A stretch of 64,000 nucleotides of DNA, from NCBI GenBank assembly GCA_018240985.1, contig JAFEER010000273.1, positions 1-64,000 of the forward strand, written 5' to 3'. The notes under the pieces were generated by a model. That model was not told the DNA's origin. It made no database searches and worked only from the letters and a program-made list of their open reading frames with translations. This DNA comes from Pseudomonadota bacterium. GTDB lineage: Bacteria; Pseudomonadota; Gammaproteobacteria; Burkholderiales; Burkholderiaceae_C. Positions 52,915 to 59,845 of the stretch are shown here, piece after piece; the stretch's first letter is position 1; each line of letters opens with the position of its first letter. Made by a program: the position numbers and the translations under genes.

Positions 52915-54999
52915 TCAGAACGACACGCGCGCGCCCAGCGTGATGTTGCGCCCTGCCAACGGCGCCGCGTCCTTGATGAACGAAGTGTGGGCGTAGGCCA
53001 GGCGGTTGGTCAGGTTGCGTGCCTTCAGGTAGACCTGCCAGGGCATGCCGCTCGTCGTCTGACCGTTGTAGGCCAGGCCCAGGTGCAGCAACCCATAGCC
53101 GGGGGTTGGGGACTCCAACTGCGCCACGCGGTTCTGGCGTGCCACCTGCACCCATTCCACCTGCCCCTCCCAGGACTGCCAGTTGGCATCCATGCGCACG
53201 CCGATGCGCGCCGGTGCGATGCGCGGCAGCATGGCGCCGCCAGCCAGGCGCGCGCGCACGCTGTCGCCCCACAGCGTGACACCCAGGCGGCGCGTGAGCT
53301 GCTGGCGCACACGGCCCTCGGCGCCGGTAAACGTGGCGTCGGCCTGGCTGTATTGCAGCAGCTGCAGGCCATCGAGCTCGTCGAGCGTGCGCCCGTAGAT
53401 GTAATTGCGGATGCGGTTGCGGTACAGGCTCAGGTCGAAGGTGGTGTCGCCGCTGGTCTTGTGCAGCCCTAAGTCGATGTTGCGCGAGGACTCGGCGCGC
53501 AGACTGGCGTCGCCGCGTTCGTAGGTGGCGGTGGCCAGGTGCAGGCCGCGTGCGTACAGCTCCTCGGCCGTGGGTGCGCGGCTGGCACGGGTCAGGCTGG
53601 CGCCGGCCGAATAGCCCGGCGCAAAGCGCCACCGGGCACCCAGCGAGGCCGATGTGCCGTTGTGGCTGCGCTGGGCCGTGCCGTCCTGGAGCTCGGCCTG
53701 CTGCCGGTCGTGGCGCAGCGCGCCTTCCAGCCGCCAATCGCCGTGCCAATCCCCAAGGCGGTATTCCTCCAGTACGAACAGGCCCCACTTGCGCGTGAGC
53801 GTGGGCTGAATGTAGGCCTCCTCGCCCACGGCGCTGAATTTGCGGCGCGAGCTTTGCACGCCAATCAGGCCGCGCAGGCCGGCGATGGGCTGGTGCTGCA
53901 GCTCCACGCGCAGGTCATGCGCCTTGTTGCGGAAGGTGGTCGCGATAGCGCCGTCCTCCACCTCGTCGTGCCGGTAGTCGGTCACGCCGGCACGCAGGCG
54001 CAGCGCGGAAAAGCCGGCGAACGGGTCGCGCAGCTCGCCACGGATGTCCATGCGCTCGCTGCGCAGATCCACCACCGGCACGCTGCCCGCCTGCGCCATG
54101 TCACCGTGGTCATGGCCGTGGTCATCGCCGTCGTGGCTGCCGCAGTGCAGATGGTCGCCATGGGCATGGCAGCCCTCGAAGCCATGGTTGTGGCCCGGCA
54201 GGCCGTAGCGGGCGTTCTGGCGCGTCACGGCCAGGCCCAGATAGCCGCGGCTGCCGATCCAGGACAGGCCCACGCTGCCGCTTTCACCCCGGTTGAAGCT
54301 GCCCGGCACGCGGCCGCCGCCGGCCCAGCCGCTGCCGACGCGGTAGTCGCCGCCGTCACGGCCCGCAGCCTCCACATGCACCGCCACATTGCCCGCGCCG
54401 CCGGTCAGTGACAAGGCGCCGGCGGTCTCGCGCGCGGCGCTGCCGGCGCGCAGCTCGGCGCTGCTCTCGTAGCCCTTGTCCGGAATGGCCGTGGGCACCT
54501 TGTCGTCGAGTACGTTGACCACGCCACCCACGGCGCCCGCGCCATAGACCAGGGCCGCGGGGCCGCGCAGCACCTCGATCTGCCGCGCCAGCAGTGGCTC
54601 GGTGGTCACGGCATGGTCGGGGCTGACGGTGGAGGCGTCCTGCAGTTCGGAGCCATCGGACAGCACGCGCACGCGCGCGCCGTCCATGCCGCGGATGATG
54701 GGACGGCTGGCGCCGGCGCCGAAATGGCTGGCGCTGATGCCGGGCTCGCCCTCCAGCGTCTCGCCCAGCGTGGCCTCGCGCTGGCGCACCAGCGCGTCGC
54801 CCTCCAGCACGGTGACGGGCTGCGTCATCTCGGACGCGCCCAACTGCAGGCCGCTGGCAGACACGGTGACCTCAGGCAGGCTGGCCGCGGCCTGGGCCCA
54901 GGCCTGCGGTGCCGTGCCGGCCAGGCACAGCAGCGCCGCCCAGGCCAGGGGATGGCGAGCGCCAGGCGCCCGCAACAATGAAGTGGGAAGAAAATTCAT
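52915..54999 (-). CDS. TonB-dependent receptor, ZnuD-like with His-rich loop (694 aa)
   Basis: Outer-membrane active transporter. The signal peptide covers residues 1-36 (cleaved near AWAQA). A plug domain with LPEVTVSASG (TonB box), SRPIIRGMDGARVRVLSDGSEL, QIEVLRGPAALVYGAGAVGGVVNVLDD follows, then the beta-barrel ending in Phe (LGARVSF). Residues 270-299 form a loop with ten His, two Cys and many Asp, as in the zinc-binding loop of Neisseria ZnuD. That supports zinc, or another transition metal, as ligand. The ATG at 54999 gives the signal peptide. The gene is downstream of the DUF2946-like gene, with mobile-type repeats in between. Confidence 0.92.
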   Translation of the reverse strand: MNFLPTSLLRAPGARHPLAWAALLCLAGTAPQAWAQAAASLPEVTVSASGLQLGASEMTQPVTVLEGDALVRQREATLGETLEGEPGISASHFGAGASRPIIRGMDGARVRVLSDGSELQDASTVSPDHAVTTEPLLARQIEVLRGPAALVYGAGAVGGVVNVLDDKVPTAIPDKGYESSAELRAGSAARETAGALSLTGGAGNVAVHVEAAGRDGGDYRVGSGWAGGGRVPGSFNRGESGSVGLSWIGSRGYLGLAVTRQNARYGLPGHNHGFEGCHAHGDHLHCGSHDGDDHGHDHGDMAQAGSVPVVDLRSERMDIRGELRDPFAGFSALRLRAGVTDYRHDEVEDGAIATTFRNKAHDLRVELQHQPIAGLRGLIGVQSSRRKFSAVGEEAYIQPTLTRKWGLFVLEEYRLGDWHGDWRLEGALRHDRQQAELQDGTAQRSHNGTSASLGARWRFAPGYSAGASLTRASRAPTAEELYARGLHLATATYERGDASLRAESSRNIDLGLHKTSGDTTFDLSLYRNRIRNYIYGRTLDELDGLQLLQYSQADATFTGAEGRVRQQLTRRLGVTLWGDSVRARLAGGAMLPRIAPARIGVRMDANWQSWEGQVEWVQVARQNRVAQLESPTPGYGLLHLGLAYNGQTTSGMPWQVYLKARNLTNRLAYAHTSFIKDAAPLAGRNITLGARVSF

Positions 55000-55059
55000 G
55001 AATCGATTGCTCCAACGAGCTGGCGCCCGCGCGCATGCCGTGTGCGGGGCGTACTTGAA

Positions 55060-55125
55060 TTTGAATGAAAAGTGGCTAAAACGCTTGCTCAGCAAGCGCC
55101 TTAAGCTATCAAAAATGCTTGATTG
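55060..55125 (-). repeat. Dispersed ~60-bp palindromic element, copy 6 (reverse orientation)
   Basis: Read on the minus strand it starts TTTTTGATAGCTTAAGGCGC, contains CGCTTGCTGAGCAAGCG as the hairpin (perfect GCTTGCT/AGCAAGC), and ends CATTCAAA. It lies about 60 bp upstream of the receptor's start codon, so it is within its leader or promoter. Confidence 0.7.
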
Positions 55126-55132
55126 CTAAGCT

Positions 55133-55277
55133 GTCTCAGACCCCTTCCCCCTTTGAGGGAAGGTTGGGATGAGGGCTGGAGCGCCGGCATCTTGCCGGCA
55201 TCGACGCGCTAGCGTCGCTGGCCCCCACCCCTGCCCTCCCCCAGAGGGGGAGGGAGTAAAACCGGCCATCTGAGACC
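55133..55277. mobile_element. MITE-like inverted-repeat element, 145 bp
   Basis: Bounded by a perfect 8-bp terminal inverted repeat GTCTCAGA / TCTGAGAC. Inside are two G/C-rich hairpins (55141-55163 and 55234-55256) that are also approximate inverted copies of each other, around a GCGC-rich centre. No coding sequence is seen. No clear target-site duplication is visible at the ends. It lies in the 341-bp gap (55000-55340) between the DUF2946-like gene and the ZnuD-like receptor. Confidence 0.55.
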
Positions 55278-55340
55278 AGTTGTCAATCAAGCAAAGGGGA
55301 TGCTTCAATACGCCGCGCCCACAGGGGGCTGGCGGCTGCT

Positions 55341-55745
55341 TCAGGCGTTCAGCGGGGGAGCGCGCGCTTGGAAAGGGACGGCCTCGCGCGCCCCGATGGT
55401 GGCTGCGGGCCGCGCGGCGGGCGGCAGCTGCGGTGCGGCCTGTCCCAGCACCGGCGCCTGCCCAGCCGCGGCCCCCACCAGCGTCTGATGATCCAGCACC
55501 TGGCAGTCGGCGTTGCCATGGCCGGCAAACAGGGCATGCAAGGCATCCAGCGCCTGCTGCGCCACCGTGGAAACGGGCGCGGCCCCATGCTGCAGGTGTG
55601 GCAGTGCCGGGCCGCTGACTGGCACGTGCAACACCTGGTGCATGCGTCCCAGCAACGGCGCGAGCACCAGCGCCAGCAACAGCCAAGCCAGCGCCAATCG
55701 ATGGCGCAGTGGCTGCAATGGGGTGTGGGTCTGGGGTGGGTGCAC
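55341..55745 (-). CDS. DUF2946-like small membrane/exported protein (134 aa)
   Basis: An N-terminal hydrophobic helix (LALAWLLLALVLAPLLGRMHQVLH, about residues 17-40) serves as signal or anchor. The mature part contains HQVLH, HLQH, HALFAGHGNADCQVLDH, i.e. spaced His with one Cys, then a Pro/Ala-rich tail. This is the pattern of DUF2946-type proteins often next to TonB receptors for zinc or copper. It could bind metal in the periplasm. The start at 55745 is a plausible ATG. It lies between msrA (24 bp) and the receptor. Function is inferred only from context. Confidence 0.7.
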   Translation of the reverse strand: MHPPQTHTPLQPLRHRLALAWLLLALVLAPLLGRMHQVLHVPVSGPALPHLQHGAAPVSTVAQQALDALHALFAGHGNADCQVLDHQTLVGAAAGQAPVLGQAAPQLPPAARPAATIGAREAVPFQARAPPLNA

Positions 55746-55769
55746 GAACCCGCGAGGATAACCCGTGGA

Positions 55770-56318
55770 TCAGGCGCCGGGCTTCAGATGGCTTGCGAAG
55801 GTCTTGCGGAACTTCTCCACCTTCGGCCCCACGACATAGGCGCAATAGCCCTGCCCGGGATGCTTGGCAAAGTAGTCCTGGTGGTAATCCTCGGCCGGCC
55901 AGTAGTTCGTCAGCTCCTGCAACTCGGTCACCACGGGTCTGCCAAACTGCCCGCCCTGCTCCAGTTCTCGTAGCAGATCCTCGGCCACCTGCCGGTGCGC
56001 GGGTTCGGTGTAATAGATGCCGCTGCGATATTGCGTGCCCACGTCGTTGCCCTGGCGGTTGCGCGTTGTGGGGTCGTGGGTGGCAAAGAAGATCTCCAGG
56101 ATCTCGCGCACGCCAATCTGCGCCGGATCAAAGCTGATGCGCACCACCTCCGCATGGCCCGTCTCGCCGGTGCACACCTGCTCGTAGGTCGGCGCAACCA
56201 CCGCGCCATTGGCGTAGCCGCTTTGCACATCGGTCACGCCGCGCACGCGGTCGAACACCGCCTCTGTGCACCAGAAACAGCCGCCGGCCAATGTGATGTT
56301 CTGCAATGCTGGGGACAT
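55770..56318 (-). CDS. msrA: Peptide-methionine (S)-S-oxide reductase (182 aa)
   Basis: Repairs methionine S-sulfoxide in proteins. The catalytic Cys14 is in AGGCFWCTEAVF, followed by VRGVTDVQSGYANG, GHAEVVRISFDP, HDPTTRNRQGNDVGTQYRSGIYY and the resolving-Cys region HPGQGYCAYVV. The ATG at 56318 has AAGGAG seven bases upstream. There is no signal peptide, so it is cytosolic. It heads the minus-strand run toward the DUF2946-like gene and receptor. Confidence 0.97.
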   Translation of the reverse strand: MSPALQNITLAGGCFWCTEAVFDRVRGVTDVQSGYANGAVVAPTYEQVCTGETGHAEVVRISFDPAQIGVREILEIFFATHDPTTRNRQGNDVGTQYRSGIYYTEPAHRQVAEDLLRELEQGGQFGRPVVTELQELTNYWPAEDYHQDYFAKHPGQGYCAYVVGPKVEKFRKTFASHLKPGA

Positions 56319-56388
56319 GGACGCACTCCTTGAAACACAGGCCCACATCATAGAAAGCAAGTCAAAACCCGGTGGCAGCTGCCGTGCA

Positions 56389-56418
56389 TTGACACGGCGC
56401 CGGTGCGATTGTTACTAT
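56389..56418 (+). promoter_or_regulatory. Predicted sigma70 promoter of the TetR gene
   Basis: -35 TTGACA (56389-56394) and -10 TACTAT (56413-56418), spacing 18. It is about 25 bp upstream of the TetR gene start and directly precedes the candidate operator. Confidence 0.55.
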
Positions 56419-56421
56419 TGC

Positions 56422-56435
56422 TAACCATTCGGTCA
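56422..56435. promoter_or_regulatory. Candidate TetR-type operator
   Basis: TAACC-ATTC-GGTCA, an inverted repeat with one mismatch, placed just after the -10 hexamer and before the ATG at 56443. The location suits autoregulation by the encoded TetR protein. Confidence 0.45.
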
Positions 56436-56442
56436 GTAAGCA

Positions 56443-57105
56443 ATGTCCTCCGCTCTTCCCTCCACCACCGTCCACGATGCCTCCCGGCGCGGCCGCCGCA
56501 AAGAGTCGCGTCCGGGCGAGCTGCTGGACGCAGCGCTGGATCTATTCGTCGAAAAGGGCTATGCCGCCACGCATGTGGAAGACGTGGCGGCGCGCGCCGG
56601 CGTCTCCAAGGGCACGCTGTTTTTGTACTTCCCCAGCAAGCAGGAGTTGTTCCAGGCCGTGGTACGCCAGGCCATCGCCGGGCGCTTTGCCGAGTGGGAT
56701 CTGGAGCTCGAAGGCTATGATGGCACGAGCGATGAGCTGGTGCTCTATTGCTTTGAGACCTGGTGGGAACGCATAGGCTCCACCAAGGCCGCGGGCCTGG
56801 GCAGGCTGATGCTCAGCGAAGCCAACAACTTCCCGGAAATCGCCGAGTTCTACCGCCGCGAGGTGGTGGAGCCCGGCCATGGCCTGATTCGCCGCGTGCT
56901 GCAGCGCGGCATGGATCGCGGCGAGCTGCGCCCGCTGGATCTGGAGCACGCCGTCTACCTGGTGCTGGCGCCGCTCATGTTTTTGATGTTTTCGGGCTCC
57001 GCGCCCACGCTGTGCATCCCCAACGCCGAGCGGTTTTCGCCACAAACATACATCAGGCTGCAGGCCGACAACGTTTTGCAGGGCCTGCGCGTGCGCTCGT
57101 CCTAA
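56443..57105 (+). CDS. TetR family transcriptional regulator (220 aa)
   Basis: The N-terminal helix-turn-helix ELLDAALDLFVEKGYAATHVEDVAARAGVSKGTLFLYFPSKQELFQAVV is at about residues 27-75. The C-terminal ligand domain includes MLSEANNFPEIAEFYRREVVEPGHGLIRRVL, as in regulators of efflux and envelope stress. The ATG at 56443 lies shortly after a promoter and candidate operator. Downstream on the same strand come pcm-like, rhodanese and TolC-family genes, so the TolC protein might be a target. No RND pump is adjacent. Confidence 0.92.
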   Translation: MSSALPSTTVHDASRRGRRKESRPGELLDAALDLFVEKGYAATHVEDVAARAGVSKGTLFLYFPSKQELFQAVVRQAIAGRFAEWDLELEGYDGTSDELVLYCFETWWERIGSTKAAGLGRLMLSEANNFPEIAEFYRREVVEPGHGLIRRVLQRGMDRGELRPLDLEHAVYLVLAPLMFLMFSGSAPTLCIPNAERFSPQTYIRLQADNVLQGLRVRSS

Positions 57106-57151
57106 AATTGCGGGTTTATCCCACCACCGTGACCGCCTTCCGGAGTATTTC

Positions 57152-57862
57152 ATGAACTTGCCTCTGAACACGTCCGCCGACATCCGTGACACCGTCGAGC
57201 AGGCCCGCTACAACATGGTGGAGCAGCAGATTCGCCCCTGGAACGTGCTTGACGCCGGCGTGCTCGCACTGCTGTCGCGCGTGCGCCGCGAAGACTTCGT
57301 GCCCCCCAGCTACCAGGGGCTGGCCTTCATCGACACCGAAATCCCGCTCAACCCCGACGCCCAGGAAGCCGCGCGCCTGGGCCAGGTGATGCTGGCGCCG
57401 CGCGTGGATGCGCGCATGCTGCAAGACCTGCGGGTCTTGCCCACCGACCGGGTGCTGGAGATTGGCGCCGGCTCGGGCTACATGGCCGCCCTGCTGGCCG
57501 CCAGCGCCCAGCGCGTGGTGACGCTGGAGATCGACCCCGATCTGTGCGAATTTGCGCGCGAAAACCTGCGCAGCGCCGGGGTGGACAACGCCGACGTGCG
57601 CCAGTCCGATGGCGCGCGCGACGCTGTTCCCGATGGCCCGTTCGACGTCATCGTGCTCAGCGGCTCGGTGGCCGAGGTGCCGAAAAACCTGCTGGCGCTG
57701 CTGCGCGACGGCGGCCGCCTGGGCGCCTACGTAGGCCAGGAGCCCATGATGCGCGCCACCCTCGTGCGCCGCGAGGGCGAGCGCTTCGAGACCACCCAGC
57801 CCTGGGACGTGGTGGTGCCGCGGCTGCGCCACTTTCCCGAGCCTTCGTCCTTCAAGTTTTGA
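57152..57862 (+). CDS. Protein-L-isoaspartate O-methyltransferase family protein (236 aa)
   Basis: Repair methyltransferase family. The family N-terminal substrate region ARYNMVEQQIRPWNVLDAGVLALLSRVRREDFVPPSYQGLAFIDTEIPL and the SAM motif VLEIGAGSGYMAALLAASAQRVVTLEID are present. The group (Pcm-like proteins next to TolC in Burkholderiales) may have diverged from classical isoaspartyl repair. The ATG at 57152 is clear. It is 14 bp upstream of the rhodanese gene, giving an operon of three with the TolC-family gene. Confidence 0.88.
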   Translation: MNLPLNTSADIRDTVEQARYNMVEQQIRPWNVLDAGVLALLSRVRREDFVPPSYQGLAFIDTEIPLNPDAQEAARLGQVMLAPRVDARMLQDLRVLPTDRVLEIGAGSGYMAALLAASAQRVVTLEIDPDLCEFARENLRSAGVDNADVRQSDGARDAVPDGPFDVIVLSGSVAEVPKNLLALLRDGGRLGAYVGQEPMMRATLVRREGERFETTQPWDVVVPRLRHFPEPSSFKF

Positions 57863-57876
57863 GTTCGGCTCGTTGC

Positions 57877-58215
57877 ATGATTGAACAAGTCCGTCCCGCC
57901 CAGCTGTCCGATTGGCTCCAGACGCACGAGGCCGCAAGCCCGCTGGTGCTGGACGTGCGCGAACCCTGGGAGCTGCAAAGCGCCAGCGTTGCCGCCCAGG
58001 GCTTTGAACTCGTCGCCATCCCCATGGGCCAGCTGCCGGCACGGCTGACCGAGCTCGATCCCACCCGCCCCACGGCCTGCCTTTGCCACCACGGCGTGCG
58101 CAGCCTGCGCGTGGCCGTATTCCTGGCGCAAAGCGGCTTCGGCAACGTGGCCAACATCACCGGCGGCATAGACGCCTGGTCGCATGAACGCGACCCGGCA
58201 GTGCCGCGGTATTGA
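57877..58215 (+). CDS. Single-domain rhodanese-like protein (112 aa)
   Basis: Sulfurtransferase-type domain: LVLDVREPWELQSASV at the start, and the active-site loop CLCHHGVRS with the catalytic Cys70, then FGNVANITGGIDAW. It is the small GlpE-like form with no membrane segment. The ATG at 57877 is 14 bp after the preceding stop. Sulfur acceptor unknown. Confidence 0.92.
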   Translation: MIEQVRPAQLSDWLQTHEAASPLVLDVREPWELQSASVAAQGFELVAIPMGQLPARLTELDPTRPTACLCHHGVRSLRVAVFLAQSGFGNVANITGGIDAWSHERDPAVPRY

Positions 58216-58267
58216 TCTTCGGCACCCGGCTACCGCCATCACTTCATCCACCGTCCCCCACCAACCC

Positions 58268-59629
58268 ATGGCCATGAAAGCACTGCAGCGCTTCGTTTCC
58301 TCCACTCTCGGCGCCAGCGCCGTCTATGCCCTGTGCGCAACGGCCGCGGGCATGGCACAGGCACAAAGCCTGTCCACCATGGTGGAGCAAGCGCGCGGAT
58401 ATGACGCGGCATGGTTGGGCGCACAGGCCCAGCTGCAAGCTGCCGGCAGCCGAGCGGAACAGGCCCGCGCCGGCCTGCTGCCCAATGCAGCCTTGACTGG
58501 CGGCGCCAATTACTCGCGCACCGACATGACGCGCGGCCCCCTGCCCGATGTGAAGGTCAACAGCCCCGGGCAGACCGTGGGCCTGCAGGCCTCCCAACCC
58601 CTGTACCGCCCAGCCAATCGCATTGGCTTCGAGCAGGGGCAGCGCGGCATCGACTTTGCCCAGGCCCAGCTTGACGGCGCCGAACAAGATCTGCTGATCC
58701 GCGTCAGCCAGGCCTACTTCGACGTGCTGGCCGCGCAGGACACACTGACCTTCGTGCGTGCGCAAAAGGCCGCCGTGGCAGAACAACTGGCCGCCGCCAG
58801 GCGCAACTTCGAGGTCGGCACCACCACCGTCACCGACGAGCGCGAAGCCCGCGCACGCCACGACTTGGTGACGGCCCAGGAGATTGCGGCCGACAACGAC
58901 CTGCACGTGAAACGCCTGGCGCTCGACCAGCTGGTCGGCCGCGTCGGCACCGCCCCCGTGCCCCTGGCGCAACCGGTGCAACTGCCTGGCGTGCAGCCCG
59001 ACGATGTGAACAACTGGGTGCGCACGTCGGAAGAGCGCCAGCCCCAGGTGCGCCAGGCATTGTTGGCGCTGGACGTAGCCAAGCTGGAGACCGACAAGGC
59101 GAAAACCGGCCACCTGCCCACCGTGGATCTGCAGGTCGGCTACAACGTGCAGCGCACGCCCAACGGCACCGTCCTCATGCCGGGCGTGAACACGCGCACC
59201 AATGTCGCCACCGTCGGCGTGGCGGTCAACGTGCCGCTGTTCGCCGGCTTCTCCGTGCAGAACCGCATCAAGGAAACCCTGGCGCTCGAAGAAAAAGCCC
59301 GCGCCGACCTGGAAAACGCCCGTCGCACCGTGGCCCAGGCGGCACGCACGGCCTTCTTTGGCGTGCAGTCGGGCCTGAGCCAGGTCGCGGCGCTGCAGGC
59401 GGCAGAGGAATCCAGCCAGAGTGCGCTGGATGCCAACAAGCTCGGCTACCAGGTGGGCGTGCGCATCAACATCGACGTGCTCAACGCGCAAAGCCAGCTC
59501 TACCAGACCAAGCGCGACCTGGCCGCGGCGCGCTACAACGTGCTGGTGAGCACGCTGCGCCTGAAACAGGTGGCGGGTACGCTCAGCAACGCCGACGTGG
59601 CGGCGGTTGACGCCTTGCTGTTGCGTTGA
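58268..59629 (+). CDS. TolC-family outer membrane efflux protein (453 aa)
   Basis: Outer-membrane channel of type I secretion/efflux systems. The signal peptide spans residues 1-33 (cleaved near AQAQS). Two repeats of the outer-membrane efflux protein fold: SLSTMVEQARGYDAAWLGAQAQLQAAGSRAEQARAGLLPNAAL, and FAGFSVQNRIKETLALEEKARADLENARRTVAQAARTAFFGV with the closing INIDVLNAQSQLYQTKRDLAAARYNVLVSTLRLKQVAGTL. ATG at 58268 or 58274 may be the start. It is the last gene of the pcm-like/rhodanese run; waaA is about 3 kb further, in the opposite orientation. Confidence 0.94.
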   Translation: MAMKALQRFVSSTLGASAVYALCATAAGMAQAQSLSTMVEQARGYDAAWLGAQAQLQAAGSRAEQARAGLLPNAALTGGANYSRTDMTRGPLPDVKVNSPGQTVGLQASQPLYRPANRIGFEQGQRGIDFAQAQLDGAEQDLLIRVSQAYFDVLAAQDTLTFVRAQKAAVAEQLAAARRNFEVGTTTVTDEREARARHDLVTAQEIAADNDLHVKRLALDQLVGRVGTAPVPLAQPVQLPGVQPDDVNNWVRTSEERQPQVRQALLALDVAKLETDKAKTGHLPTVDLQVGYNVQRTPNGTVLMPGVNTRTNVATVGVAVNVPLFAGFSVQNRIKETLALEEKARADLENARRTVAQAARTAFFGVQSGLSQVAALQAAEESSQSALDANKLGYQVGVRINIDVLNAQSQLYQTKRDLAAARYNVLVSTLRLKQVAGTLSNADVAAVDALLLR

Positions 59630-59630
59630 T

Positions 59631-59688
59631 GCTCTGATAGATATAGCGCCCGGCGCTCGTCAGGCGCAGGGCGCCATACCACTTTGCC
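59631..59688 (+). repeat. Dispersed ~60-bp palindromic element, copy 7 (degenerate)
   Basis: GATGCTCTGATAGATATAGC starts the copy, CCATACCACTTTGCCTGA ends it, with GCGCCCGGCGCT and CAGGGCGCC able to pair. It starts just at the TolC gene's stop codon. It is the weakest member of the set. Confidence 0.4.
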
Positions 59689-59711
59689 TGACTATGCACA
59701 TACCGCAGAAG

Positions 59712-59803
59712 CCCCTCACCCCTCCCTCTCCCCAAAGGGGCGAGGGCGATCGGTTGCGCCGGTATTTCTTCCTCTCCCTCTGGGAGAGGGTGGGGGTGAG
59801 GGC
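59712..59803. repeat. G/C-rich inverted-repeat element (REP-like)
   Basis: The left arm CCCCTCACCCCTCCCTCTCC (59712-59731) and the right arm GGGAGAGGGTGGGGGTGAGG (59782-59801) are near-perfect inverted copies. A local hairpin CTCTCCCTCTGGGAGAG lies at the inner end of the right arm. It occupies the convergent gap between the TolC-family gene and the Pat-like gene and could act in termination. It resembles the arms inside the element at 55133-55277. Confidence 0.7.
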
Positions 59804-59845
59804 CCGCGGGTTGATCTGAAATATGTCGCCAATCAGGCCATTTGG

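Noticed and set aside
55126..55845. A 239-codon minus-strand frame spanning the inverted-repeat element and the DUF2946-like gene
   Set aside because: It runs through the repeat in a different frame from the DUF2946-like gene and has no signal peptide or domain; the 134-codon frame fits better.
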